Below are positions 37,415 to 47,818 of a stretch of 64,000 nucleotides of DNA, piece after piece. The DNA is from Cytophagales bacterium (GTDB taxonomy: Bacteria > Bacteroidota > Bacteroidia > Cytophagales > Cyclobacteriaceae). Made by a program: the position numbers and the translations under genes. The notes under the pieces were generated by a model. The model saw nothing but the letters and a program-made list of their open reading frames with translations, made no database searches and was not told where the DNA came from. Each line of letters begins with the position of its first letter. The stretch's first letter is position 1. Where the stretch lies: NCBI GenBank assembly GCA_025358885.1, contig JANYHW010000178.1, positions 1-64,000 of the forward strand, in the 5' to 3' direction.

Positions 37415-38128
37415 ATGACTTCGCGGTTTGCGCAGCGTTCTGGTGAAATCGAGATCATGGATGATCTTCAGTGCAATGGCGAAGTGGTTCACCAGACCCT
37501 GCGCGAATTGGAATTCATCAACCGGTGGCTGGGTGGAAATGCGGTGACCCTGGAGGGAATCAGGGAATTAATTAAGGGTCAGGACAAGAAATCATTTGCC
37601 ATCGCCGATCTGGGTTGCGGTGGCGGAGACATGCTGAAACTGCTTGCGGAGTGGGGACGAAAAAGCAATTTGAGTCTTCAACTCACCGGGATTGACGCCA
37701 ATCCCCACATTATTGAATTCGCCAAAAGCAACTGCAGGGCCTATGGAGAGATTTCATTTGAGACATTGGACATATTCTCGCCTGAATTTGAACGACAATC
37801 CTATGACATTGTCATGGGCACATTATTTTATCACCACTTTCAAAACGATCGACTGATTGAATTTCTCTCGAAGCTCAGGCGACAAGTTCGAGTAGGTCTG
37901 GTGGTGAATGACATTCACCGCCATTGGCTGGCGTTTCATTCCATCCGCCTCCTTACAAAATTTTTTTCAAAATCCGCGATGGTAAAGGTTGATGCACCCC
38001 TGTCTGTATTGCGCGCATTTAAGCGGGGAGAATTGGAAACGATTCTCCACCAGGCAGCGATATCGCCATTCAGGTTGCACTGGAAATGGGCGTTCCGCTG
38101 GCAAGTCGTTTACAGGAAGGGCCCATAA
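37415..38128 (+). CDS. Class I SAM-dependent methyltransferase
   Basis: 237 aa; IADLGCGGGDMLKLLAEW, LTGIDANPHIIEFAK; directly downstream of the T3PKS. Confidence 0.9.
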   Translation: MTSRFAQRSGEIEIMDDLQCNGEVVHQTLRELEFINRWLGGNAVTLEGIRELIKGQDKKSFAIADLGCGGGDMLKLLAEWGRKSNLSLQLTGIDANPHIIEFAKSNCRAYGEISFETLDIFSPEFERQSYDIVMGTLFYHHFQNDRLIEFLSKLRRQVRVGLVVNDIHRHWLAFHSIRLLTKFFSKSAMVKVDAPLSVLRAFKRGELETILHQAAISPFRLHWKWAFRWQVVYRKGP

Positions 38129-38183
38129 GCCCGATCTTTGGCACAGTTTTTCGTAATTTTGATCTGAGTCAATTAACTCCATT

Positions 38184-38723
38184 ATGAAAACAAAGCTCTT
38201 TGCTATATCAATCGTGTTGGTCCTTGCCGGATGTGCTTCTGGTCCTTTTGGAAAGAAGGTCAACGAGCCCTTCCAGGGATCTGCCTATGAGTCAAACAAC
38301 CGCTTCTTCCGTGGTACGGGAAAAGGAGAAAGCTCTTCGGATAACATCGCGCGCGGTAAAGCCGACATTGAAGCAAAATCCGTTCTCGGGAGTCAGGTCA
38401 ATGTCACCATGAAGCAGGTGGCTGACAACTATCAGGGGCAAACCGAAAATGAACGTGGCGCCGATGTGGCCGAAAAATTTCAGAGCCTTTCACGTGAAGT
38501 GGTGAACACGGATCTGGCCGATCTTAGTAAAATCGGTGAAAAGAAATATTACGATCAAAAGCAAAACAAGTATACGGTATTCATCGCCTACGAAATCAAG
38601 AAGAACGCCATGTTTCGTTATATGAAAAAGCAGGCGAAGACAGACCAAACCATCAATGAACGGCAGCAAGATCTTATTCAGAAGATACTGGATGAGGAAT
38701 TGAAAAAGACGGGAGAGAACTAA
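38184..38723 (+). CDS. Lipoprotein of unknown function
   Basis: 179 aa; lipobox VLAGCASG. Confidence 0.75.
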   Translation: MKTKLFAISIVLVLAGCASGPFGKKVNEPFQGSAYESNNRFFRGTGKGESSSDNIARGKADIEAKSVLGSQVNVTMKQVADNYQGQTENERGADVAEKFQSLSREVVNTDLADLSKIGEKKYYDQKQNKYTVFIAYEIKKNAMFRYMKKQAKTDQTINERQQDLIQKILDEELKKTGEN

Positions 38724-38739
38724 TCAATTTAGTTTCAAA

Positions 38740-39804
38740 TTAATTTCCGGCCATCTTCTCTGCTGTCTCCGCTATCTTCAATTGATTGATGAATTCGTCC
38801 ACTTCCCCATTCATGATCGCGGGCAGGTTGTGTTGGGTAAACCCAATGCGGTGGTCGGTTACCCGACTTTGGGGATAGTTGTATGTCCTTATCTTTTCGG
38901 AACGGTCACCACTGCGAACCTGTGAACGGCGTGAGGCTCCAATTTCATTGTTTTGCTTCTCCACTTCCATTTCATAGAGCTTGGCACGCAACATCTGCAA
39001 AGCCCTTTCGCGGTTAGCGTGCTGTGATCGCTCCACCTGGCAAGTGATTACAATGCCGGTCGGCTTGTGCGTCAGCTGTACCTTCGTTTCTACCTTGTTC
39101 ACATTCTGTCCACCGGCGCCGCTGCTGCGGGCGGTTTGATATTCAAGGTCAGCCGGATTAATGGTTACATCCACTTCCTCCGCTTCCGGAAGAACAACAA
39201 CCGAGGCCGCAGAGGTGTGGACCCTTCCTTGCTGCTCCGTTTCAGGGACTCGCTGCACACGGTGTACCCCCGACTCGTATTTGAATATCCCGTACGCCCC
39301 TGAACCTTCCACCAGGCTGATCACTTCCTTGTATCCACCGGCCGTGCCCTCTGTCACATCCATGACCGTCATCTTTAGTCCCTTGCGGTCACAAAACCTT
39401 TGATACATTCGCCACAGGTCTCCAGCAAAAATAGCAGCCTCATCACCGCCCGTTCCGGCACGTATTTCAAGGATGCAGTTCCTGTCGTCATTGGGGTCTT
39501 TGGGCATAAGGAGTTCTTTAATCTCCTCTTCGGCGGCATCTTTTCGTGGATTCAATTCGTCCAGCTCCATTTTTGCCAGCTCCCGCATTTCGGGATCTTT
39601 CTCCGTCTCCAGGACCTCCTTCGCATGCTCCAGGCCTTCCAGCAAGGTGCGGTAGCCCTTGTATTTGACGACCACCTTTTCGAGGTCACGGTATTCTTTG
39701 CTCAATTGGGCAAATTTCTTCATGTCCGACACTACACCCGGCTGGCTCAGCAACTGTCCCACTTCCTCAAAGCGATGGTTGATTTCTTCAAGTTTCTCGA
39801 TCAT
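38740..39804 (-). CDS. prfA: Peptide chain release factor 1
   Basis: 354 aa; [21 protein letters not shown] (GGQ) and [14 protein letters not shown]. Confidence 0.98.
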   Translation of the reverse strand: MIEKLEEINHRFEEVGQLLSQPGVVSDMKKFAQLSKEYRDLEKVVVKYKGYRTLLEGLEHAKEVLETEKDPEMRELAKMELDELNPRKDAAEEEIKELLMPKDPNDDRNCILEIRAGTGGDEAAIFAGDLWRMYQRFCDRKGLKMTVMDVTEGTAGGYKEVISLVEGSGAYGIFKYESGVHRVQRVPETEQQGRVHTSAASVVVLPEAEEVDVTINPADLEYQTARSSGAGGQNVNKVETKVQLTHKPTGIVITCQVERSQHANRERALQMLRAKLYEMEVEKQNNEIGASRRSQVRSGDRSEKIRTYNYPQSRVTDHRIGFTQHNLPAIMNGEVDEFINQLKIAETAEKMAGN

Positions 39805-39972
39805 ATTCTAAAAGCGGGGACAAAGTTATAAATTCGAGAGAAGTATTTAGGGGCTTAGTAGACTAAGGACCTTGGATTAAAGTCCATTTGGAAACAGCCC
39901 GATAAACCACGGCCAGGAGACAGTTTGAATGCCACTGATTCGGCAGTAGATTTGAAAGGAATTTCAATTCCT

Positions 39973-40458
39973 ATGAGAAGACTTCTTATTCTGGCAATCA
40001 TTGCATGCAGTTGCACAGGGAAACTCAGCGATGAACAACGCCAAAAGCTCCACGAAGGAATGGCAACCCAGGACATCAAAAGAGTTTCAGAAGCTGATCT
40101 GATGGAGGCGGCATGGACGTATGCACGAGCCGTGATAGCCGATGTCGAAAAGGCGGACCTCTATTTGCGTTCAAAATCCAAAATCGATTCCATTGCCGCG
40201 GCGCGTCATGTCCGGATCTATTCCCTGATCCCCGCTGACTCAGCCCTGAGAGAAATTGAGAGACAGTTGGTGGATGCATACATCACCGGGGCAGATGTGG
40301 GAAGCGTAGGCGACAACATTCAGAAAGTGGGCGAAGATTCACTTCTGTTCACCAAACCAGTATTCAGTAATCATCCCGATGGATCTCAGCAGTTCAGTCA
40401 TGCCATTGGAATCAAGATGGCGAGAAAGACAATTGTGCTTTCCATGCCCACACCCTGA
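39973..40458 (+). CDS. Putative lipoprotein of unknown function
   Basis: ATG 39973: MRRLLILAIIACSCTGKLSDEQRQKL..., lipobox-like. Confidence 0.6.
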   Translation: MRRLLILAIIACSCTGKLSDEQRQKLHEGMATQDIKRVSEADLMEAAWTYARAVIADVEKADLYLRSKSKIDSIAAARHVRIYSLIPADSALREIERQLVDAYITGADVGSVGDNIQKVGEDSLLFTKPVFSNHPDGSQQFSHAIGIKMARKTIVLSMPTP

Positions 40459-40479
40459 CCTTTATCCTGCCATTCATCC

Positions 40480-43400
40480 ATGACCACACCCACATCCTGG
40501 CAGCTCTGGATAGACACCGGGGGCACTTTTACCGATTGCATTGCCCGCAATCCTGCGGGTGAATTGAAGAGACTAAAGGTACTTAGTAGTAGTGTCCTTC
40601 GTGGAATGACGGTCAGCCGAATCGGTGACCGTATTATTCAGGCTGATATACTGTGGCCGGTGACGCAGGACATATTCAGAGGCTTTGAATTTCGCCTTGT
40701 TGGAAAATCTTTAGCCTGTAATATCGAAAGGGTTGACCTCGACAAAAATTACATTCATCTTCAACAGTCGATGCCCTACGACATAGAGGGTGTTGCATTT
40801 GAAATAACTTCCCATGAAGAGGTGCCCGTGCTTGCCGCCCGGTTGCTCACGGCCACTCCCCTGCACAAACTCTTCCCTCCGCTTGAAATGAAATTGGGTT
40901 CCACCCGGGGCACCAATGCCATCCTTGAACGCAAGGGTGCCAGAACTGCATTTCTGGTCACCAAAGGATTCAAGGACTTGCTGCTCATTGGCAACCAACA
41001 ACGACACAATCTATTTGCGCTTCAGGTTATAAAACCCATTCCCTTGTATGATTTGGTACTGGAAGTCGATGAGCGAATTGAAGCTGATGGAAAAATTCTG
41101 CATCCATTGACAGACTCCACCATCGGGCAATTGGTAAAAGAATTAAGAAAAAGAAAAATAGAATCCATTGCCATCGCGCTGTTGAATAGTTATAAAAATC
41201 CACTGCATGAAAAGGCGTTGGCAAGTGGTCTCGCTGCTCATGGCTTCCATCACATTTCGATTTCTTCTGAACTTTCTTCACAAATCAAGATCCTGCCGCG
41301 TGCAGAAACTGCTGTTGCCAATGCCTACCTGGATCCTATTATCCGCACCTATGTATCCGGCATCCAACATGGGCTTTCCGGTGCCGGTTTAAAGGTGATG
41401 ACCAGCGCAGGAAGCCTTGTGCGGTCGGATTCATTTTTTCCAAAAGACAGCCTGCTCAGTGGCCCTGCGGGCGGCGTGGTGGGTGCAGCACACCAGGCAA
41501 AGCAATCAGGAATTAACAAGATTATTGGTTTCGATATGGGAGGCACCAGCACCGATGTTTCGCTATTTGATGATCGCTTTGATTACCGGTTTGAATCACG
41601 TGTCGGCAATTTCAAAATTCTTTCACCTTCCCTTGCCATTGAAACCATCGCCGCCGGAGGTGGATCCATTTGTGATTTTGATGGTCATCGATTTATCGTC
41701 GGGCCGCACAGTGCCGGAGCATCCCCGGGTCCGGCTTGTTATGGTGCCGGTGGACCGCTTACCATTACGGATGTGAATGTATTACTCGGTCGCGTGGATC
41801 CTGAATATTTTGCCATTCCTATAGATGTGCAAAAATCCAGTGATGCACTTCAGCTTTTGTTAAAGAAAGTAAAAAAGTTGACAGGCCTAACCTCTGTGGC
41901 CTCAACGGTCCTGAACTCATTAATCCAAATTGCCAATGAGAAGATGGCAGAGGCCATCAAGAAGATCTCGGTTCAGCAAGGCCACGACCCGAGGGCATTC
42001 ACCTTGTTAAGTTTTGGTGGGGCCGGCGGTCAGCATGCTTGCGCACTGGCTGAAATACTTGATATGAAGCAGGTGCTGGTACCCTATGATGCAGGCCTCC
42101 TCAGTGCTCATGGGATAGGGCATGCTTCCATTGAACGTTTCGAAGAAAAATTGATCCTTCAATCATGGAAAATATTTTCATTGGATTTGACCAAGGAGTT
42201 ACAGGCACTTTTTAACCATGCGAAATCCAGGTTGCTGGCTGAAAATATTCCTGGCAGCGAAATTCAATGGAAAAAATCACTGCTGTTTCTCCGCTTTGCA
42301 GGACAGGACAGTTCGCTGGAAATCGAATATACCCGGGGCTTGTCCGTGCTGAATGAATTCAGAAAAAAGTATGTCTCCATTTTTGGCCACTGGATTGAGC
42401 GCGAAGTGGAAGTTGAGTCAGTAAAAATCATCGCTTCTATTGAGCCACAGGTGACAAGAAGGTCAAGTACCCCGATAAAAAAGTACAGGCCTATCCCTGA
42501 CAAATCAATGTGGATCACCTCTCATGGGAGCAGGAAGAAAGGGAATGTGTATCGGTGGGAAGAACTGAGGGCGGGAGCAGAAATTGCGGGTCCTTCATTG
42601 GTGATCAGCGGAAATTCCACAACGTATGTGGAGCAACACTGGAGATTAGCTCTTGACGCATCAAACAATGCACACCTTATCAGGGAACAAAAGCGGCGAG
42701 TCAATACCAAACATAGCAAAGCCGCATTGCTCGAGTTATTCACGAATCGCTTCACCGCTCTTGCCCAGGAAATGGGAGCGCTTTTGCAACGAACTTCCTT
42801 TTCTGTTAATGTAAAGGAGCGATTGGATTTTTCCTGTGCGGTGCTGGACCCTGATGGCTTTCTTGTGGTAAACGCGCCGCACATTCCGGTCCACCTGGGC
42901 AGCCTTGGTGTTTGCGTGCGCGAAGTACGCAAGGAAATTGAAATGAAAGCAGGGGATGTCATAGTAACCAACCATCCGGCGTTCGGGGGATCACATCTCC
43001 CGGATGTTACCTTGATCAAGCCGGTGTACTTTAAGAAGAAGTTGATAGGATACGTGGCCAACCGCGCGCATCATGCCGAAATCGGTGGAAAAAAACCTGG
43101 CTCCATGCCGGCCGATGCTGCCACATTGGAGGAAGAGGGTGTCATTATTGCACCTGTGTATCTTGTAAGGCGCGGTGTTGCCCAATGGGATAACCTACGG
43201 GACATTTTGCAGAATACTAAGTATCCTACAAGATCGCTGGAGGAGAATCTCGCCGACCTAAATGCCGCCCTTGCTGCTGTAAATCTTGGGGAATACGGAC
43301 TCCAGGAGCTCTGTCAATTGCATGGAGACAAGACCGTAGTTCTGCATATGCGGGCATTGAGGGAATATGCTGCTTCACTGTTGAAGACAAAAATCAAATC

Positions 43401-44235
43401 ACTCTCAAAGAATTCATTTGATGCAATTGAGAGACTGGATGATGGATCTGTTCTCCGTGTGAGCATTACCCGGAAGCGCGACCGATTGAAGTTTGATTTT
43501 ACCGGGTCAGCCCCAAAACATCCCGGAAATCTGAATGCCACGAAAGCCATTGTTCAAAGTGTTGTGCTGTATTCCCTGAGGCTACTTGTCGACCATCCAT
43601 TGCCCATGAATGAAGGGTTGATGGAGCCAGTAGAAATCATTTTACCCAATGGACTCCTCAACCCGGATTTTACAATGACTCCATTACCCGCGGTCGTCGG
43701 AGGCAATACGGAAGTAAGTCAAAGGTTGACAGACACCATCCTGAAAGCATTGGGCTTAGTTGCTTGCAGTCAGGGAACGATGAACAATTTCCTGTTTGGC
43801 AGCGAGAAGTTTGGATACTATGAAACCATTTGCGGGGGCACCGGCGCCGGGAAAGGATTTAATGGCACCGATGCTGTCCATCAACACATGACAAACACGC
43901 GAATAACCGACCCTGAGATCATGGAACTCCGCTACCCTGTTCGGCTCAACCGGTTTGAGATACGCAAAGGATCCGGAGGTAAAGGCAAATGGCATGGCGG
44001 AGAAGGGATCGAGCGTGAGATATTATTTAAAGAACAACTGGAGATCAACCTGCTTACGCAACACCGAAAGGAAAAACCTTATGGAATGAATGGTGGGGGT
44101 CCCGGGAAAGTTGGTGAGCAGATCATCATGCGCAAGAATGGCAAGAAGGAAACATTGAAAGGAATGGATAGCGGCACCGTAAATCCTGAAGACAGGTTGA
44201 TTATCAAAACACCCGGGGGTGGAGGGTGGGGTTAG
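40480..44235 (+). CDS. 5-oxoprolinase/hydantoinase, fused A and B domains
   Basis: 1251 aa; N-term WIDTGGTFTDCIARNPAG and GFDMGGTSTDVSLFD (HyuA), C-term FTNRFTALAQEMGALLQRTSFSVNVKERLDFSCAVLD and GGTGAGKGFNGTDAVHQHMTNTRITDPEIMELRYP (HyuB). Confidence 0.93.
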   Translation: MTTPTSWQLWIDTGGTFTDCIARNPAGELKRLKVLSSSVLRGMTVSRIGDRIIQADILWPVTQDIFRGFEFRLVGKSLACNIERVDLDKNYIHLQQSMPYDIEGVAFEITSHEEVPVLAARLLTATPLHKLFPPLEMKLGSTRGTNAILERKGARTAFLVTKGFKDLLLIGNQQRHNLFALQVIKPIPLYDLVLEVDERIEADGKILHPLTDSTIGQLVKELRKRKIESIAIALLNSYKNPLHEKALASGLAAHGFHHISISSELSSQIKILPRAETAVANAYLDPIIRTYVSGIQHGLSGAGLKVMTSAGSLVRSDSFFPKDSLLSGPAGGVVGAAHQAKQSGINKIIGFDMGGTSTDVSLFDDRFDYRFESRVGNFKILSPSLAIETIAAGGGSICDFDGHRFIVGPHSAGASPGPACYGAGGPLTITDVNVLLGRVDPEYFAIPIDVQKSSDALQLLLKKVKKLTGLTSVASTVLNSLIQIANEKMAEAIKKISVQQGHDPRAFTLLSFGGAGGQHACALAEILDMKQVLVPYDAGLLSAHGIGHASIERFEEKLILQSWKIFSLDLTKELQALFNHAKSRLLAENIPGSEIQWKKSLLFLRFAGQDSSLEIEYTRGLSVLNEFRKKYVSIFGHWIEREVEVESVKIIASIEPQVTRRSSTPIKKYRPIPDKSMWITSHGSRKKGNVYRWEELRAGAEIAGPSLVISGNSTTYVEQHWRLALDASNNAHLIREQKRRVNTKHSKAALLELFTNRFTALAQEMGALLQRTSFSVNVKERLDFSCAVLDPDGFLVVNAPHIPVHLGSLGVCVREVRKEIEMKAGDVIVTNHPAFGGSHLPDVTLIKPVYFKKKLIGYVANRAHHAEIGGKKPGSMPADAATLEEEGVIIAPVYLVRRGVAQWDNLRDILQNTKYPTRSLEENLADLNAALAAVNLGEYGLQELCQLHGDKTVVLHMRALREYAASLLKTKIKSLSKNSFDAIERLDDGSVLRVSITRKRDRLKFDFTGSAPKHPGNLNATKAIVQSVVLYSLRLLVDHPLPMNEGLMEPVEIILPNGLLNPDFTMTPLPAVVGGNTEVSQRLTDTILKALGLVACSQGTMNNFLFGSEKFGYYETICGGTGAGKGFNGTDAVHQHMTNTRITDPEIMELRYPVRLNRFEIRKGSGGKGKWHGGEGIEREILFKEQLEINLLTQHRKEKPYGMNGGGPGKVGEQIIMRKNGKKETLKGMDSGTVNPEDRLIIKTPGGGGWG

Positions 44236-44247
44236 CAACGGCAAACT

Positions 44248-46071
44248 TTACAGGTAAGGAATTTCAATCAGCACTTGCGTCCCCTTACCAGGCCTGCTGT
44301 TAATTTCGATCCGGCCACCAAGGCTTTCCGTTCGCACCGTGACCTGGTTAATGCCAAACCCCCGATGTTGGTCAATGTTAAATCCAATTCCATCATCCTC
44401 CACCGTGATATTCAAATGGTCATCATAGCCAAACAACTGGATATCGGCCCTGCCAGCCTTCGAATGGGCAGTGATGTTATGAAGCAACTCTTGTAAAATC
44501 CGATAAACTTGCTGAATCTGGTTAGGCTGAAGACGCTCCTGGTAGTCGAACTGCTGAAGTTTGATGTCAACGGAAGAATTTTTCCTCGCCACGACAATCA
44601 GCTTCTCCACCAAGGGCATGAGTCCGGAAACATGTGCCGCAGGCGGGGCGAGGTCGTGCGAGAGCATTCGAATGTCGTTGATGATTCCATCAAGTTGACC
44701 GGAAGCGCTTTCCGCACTCTGCTGGATTCCTCTCTTCAAGTGACTGAGACGGCTGCCGATGTCGTCATGCAGTTCTCCCGCGATGCGACTGCGCTCCTTT
44801 TCGATGCCGTCGATGTATTGCTGGTACATCTGCTTTTGTTGTGTGGAGACCTGCACCATAAGGGCCGATCGCTCCCGTTGGATTTGACGAAACAGAATCA
44901 CCAGGGCAACGGACAACAGCATGGCTTCAAAAAAATACGCTATGAGAACAGGGTTCAAATCAAAGTATTGTGTTGCCCCAAAAGCATAAGTCATGATGCT
45001 AAACCCGGAAGCTGCTACCAATGTGCCATAGGCAACCAAATAGAAAATCCCTATGATCCTGTTGGTGAATAGCGCTTTCACCCCGCTGTACGCAAGCAGG
45101 GAGAGTCCGGTCAGCATGACGATGTTGATGATGGGAATGATAACCGTGCTATACCTGAACATGAATTCGCCAAAGAGCCAGCCTGCCACGATCAGCGCCA
45201 GGATAAAATAAAAAAGAATGTTCAACATCTTGTGCACCCTTGGCAGATACTTTCGTGTCTCGAGCAGCCCTTGCGAAAACTTGATCAAAAAGATAAATCC
45301 ATAGGTGCCGAGTTGAATAATGGCGGGTGCGTCAAAGTCGGCGAGGCCCGGAAACAAATATTGAAAGCCGAATCCCTCCGACGTGAAACCATACGCAGCG
45401 GCCGAAAGAATGTACAAGAAGTACCAAATAAAAATAACCCTCCGCAGCAAAAGGGCGGCAACCAGTGCAAATACAGCACAGAAAGAAAGAAACCCGGTCC
45501 AAAAGCCCCACAACAAATTCTGGCTATAGCTATTTTCATGGAGTGTCTCCCGGGTGGTAATCCACATGGGAAGTGAAAGACTATTGTAGTGCTGCACCAT
45601 GACCAGCATCGTGAACGATTCACCACGCTCGCATGAAATCGGGAAGTCAAAAAACCGGTGGTGAGTGGGGCGCTGGTAAAAGTTGAAATGGATACCGGTC
45701 TCATACATGGAATTCACAGAATCTCCCTCCACCCGGTAAAAAACCAGCCGGTAGAGGTGAGGCTGGCGGATGTCCAGGAACAGCTCTTGTTTTTGATTTG
45801 AGACATTTTTTAAAGTCAGCGTGAGCCAATAATACCCATTGATGGGGCCAAAATTGATTTTGTCAAGTTGCCTGATGGCACCAGGTTGATGGGTAAAGAC
45901 CTTCCAGGCTGAATCTGCTGATAACGCTTCTCCGGTATTAAAGTATGCAAAGTGGGAATTGGCTGGGGTTTCTTTAAATCCATCTCCCACCTTCAGCGTA
46001 TCCGTCTGGGCAAACAGCGGACTGAAAGGAAGGAAACAAAACAGGAAAATATGGTACAGCTTACATTTCAC
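44248..46071 (-). CDS. 7TMR-DISM sensor histidine kinase (HisKA_3)
   Basis: 607 aa; periplasmic 7TMR-DISMED2-like domain, 7 TM, EKERSRIAGELHDDIGSRLSHLKRG, ELLHNITAHSKA, VEDDGIGFN. Confidence 0.92.
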   Translation of the reverse strand: MKCKLYHIFLFCFLPFSPLFAQTDTLKVGDGFKETPANSHFAYFNTGEALSADSAWKVFTHQPGAIRQLDKINFGPINGYYWLTLTLKNVSNQKQELFLDIRQPHLYRLVFYRVEGDSVNSMYETGIHFNFYQRPTHHRFFDFPISCERGESFTMLVMVQHYNSLSLPMWITTRETLHENSYSQNLLWGFWTGFLSFCAVFALVAALLLRRVIFIWYFLYILSAAAYGFTSEGFGFQYLFPGLADFDAPAIIQLGTYGFIFLIKFSQGLLETRKYLPRVHKMLNILFYFILALIVAGWLFGEFMFRYSTVIIPIINIVMLTGLSLLAYSGVKALFTNRIIGIFYLVAYGTLVAASGFSIMTYAFGATQYFDLNPVLIAYFFEAMLLSVALVILFRQIQRERSALMVQVSTQQKQMYQQYIDGIEKERSRIAGELHDDIGSRLSHLKRGIQQSAESASGQLDGIINDIRMLSHDLAPPAAHVSGLMPLVEKLIVVARKNSSVDIKLQQFDYQERLQPNQIQQVYRILQELLHNITAHSKAGRADIQLFGYDDHLNITVEDDGIGFNIDQHRGFGINQVTVRTESLGGRIEINSRPGKGTQVLIEIPYL

Positions 46072-46137
46072 AACATTTCTATGGCAATGGAAAGCAAGAA
46101 AATCGCTGGGTGTTAATCAATACCCTGTCAAAGGTAT

Positions 46138-46785
46138 TTAGGAGTTTGATCCCAACATGTGGTTCTCAAAGGCAAACCGGACCAGGTCGCTGCCCTGGCT
46201 CAACCCCAGTTTTTTCATAATGTTCTTCTTGTGGGTACGCACGGTATGGAGGCTCAAAAACAATTGGTCGGATATCTGTTCGGGAGTTTGGCCTTTGGCA
46301 AACAGGCAGATGATCTCAATCTCCCGTTTCGTAAGCTTCATTTTCTCAATAAACTCAAATCGCTGATGGGCGTGGTCGTTCCTGAGTTTCTGAAGAGAGG
46401 GTGGCAGGTAGAAATCGGTGGCCTGCAATTCATCGAGGGCACTGATCAATTCCTCCGTGTTGGCGTTTTTCAAAAGATAGCCATTGGCGCCAAGTTTTTT
46501 AGCTTTTTCAATGAGGTATTCATCTTCATACATGGTGACAATGACAATCATTAATTGTGGAAACCTGGGCTTCACTTTTTCCAGGATGGTGAAACCGTCG
46601 GTTCCTCCCAGGTTGAGGTCAAGCAATAAAATATCGATAGGCGTTGATTCCAATATCGGCAGCAGCTCTTTTTCATGCCGTACCTGTCCTGCCAATTGAA
46701 AGCGGGCGTGGAAAGACAAGAGCACGCGCAAGCCATCGGCAAACAGTGCGTGGTCTTCGCAGATTACAATTTTTTTGGGGGTCAT
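46138..46785 (-). CDS. NarL/LuxR-family response regulator
   Basis: 215 aa; IVICEDHALFADGLRVLL, DILLLDLNLGGTDG, C-term HTH LTKREIEIICLFAKGQTPEQISDQLFLSLHTVRTHKKNIMKKLG. Confidence 0.95.
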   Translation of the reverse strand: MTPKKIVICEDHALFADGLRVLLSFHARFQLAGQVRHEKELLPILESTPIDILLLDLNLGGTDGFTILEKVKPRFPQLMIVIVTMYEDEYLIEKAKKLGANGYLLKNANTEELISALDELQATDFYLPPSLQKLRNDHAHQRFEFIEKMKLTKREIEIICLFAKGQTPEQISDQLFLSLHTVRTHKKNIMKKLGLSQGSDLVRFAFENHMLGSNS

Positions 46786-46862
46786 CGACTAAAGCCTTTG
46801 GGTTCAATATACACCAATTGGGGTATCCAGAGCACTCAACCAAAGCGCCAATCGTTGAATAA

Positions 46863-46878
46863 TACTCCTTAAGTAGTA
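46863..46878. promoter_or_regulatory. Candidate NarL-like 7-2-7 inverted repeat
   Basis: TACTCCT-TA-AGTAGTA about 78 bp upstream of the NarL-type regulator start; the first heptamer fits TACYYMT, the second (TACTACT on the other strand) has one mismatch. Confidence 0.35.
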
Positions 46879-47818
46879 TAGAATCATACAATTCTTCCAA
46901 GTCTGGGGTTGGGATGTAGCTACAAGCTCCATCGGGCTTACTGTTTGTAGAGATGCACCAACAATATTGAGCAGGGCTTCAGGAGGAGCGGCCTGTTATT
47001 CTGTCCGACTGCGAAGGAGGAATCGAGCAGTCAAATAGTTGTTCTGCGGTTTACCTAAGCACTTCAGGTTCATAGAACATATTGGTTGGCGCGAAAAAAT
47101 AGCATTGTAAAATACCCTGAGCACGGTATTGGATCAGTTGAGATGATGAAGTCAAATTTGTTTATCTAAATAAACCTCATATGAAATTTCTAACACGCTC
47201 GAAAACGTTATTCCAGGGCCTGTCCATTCTGATTTTTTCATTGGCTGTAGTTGAGAGTAATGGTCAACTTAGTCAAACCATTACCTTCTCCCCTCTCTCC
47301 ACCCAAACTTTCAACGCAGTACCAATTCTTTTAACCGCCACTGCTTCTTCCGGTCTGCCGGTAACGTACATCAGCAGCAACACAGCCGTGGGCAGTATCC
47401 GTGGCAATGTGCTTACCATTGAAGGTGCCGGCACGTGTATAATCACCGCCAAACAAGCCGGTGACGCAACCTACAATGCCGCGCCGGATGTGCCGCAAAC
47501 ACTTACCGTCAATAAGGCGTCGCAGGGTCTCACATCAAATTTTACCGGCATCCCACGCCTGACAACCGATGGAGCCTTTTATCCTCATGCCATCTACAAC
47601 TCGGATCTTCCGCTCACTTACAGCTCATCCAACACATCGGTAGCTACAGTTTCGGGTAATCAGATCACACCCGTTGGTGCCGGTTCGACAACAATCACTT
47701 TTTCCCAGGCCGGAGACAATAACTTTCTATCTGCTACCTCAACAATACCACTTACAGTGAATAATCAGGCTTTATCTCCTCTCAAATTCACGATTCAAGG
47801 CGGCGCACCGGTAAATGA

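Noticed and set aside
47160-47175. GTTTAT-CTAA-ATAAAC inverted repeat just before the NHL gene start
   Set aside because: AT-only 6-bp stem, too weak to support a regulatory call.
46786-47180. Possible tRNA or small RNA in the 395-nt gap
   Set aside because: No cloverleaf-like arms, no CCA end and no clear terminator seen by eye.
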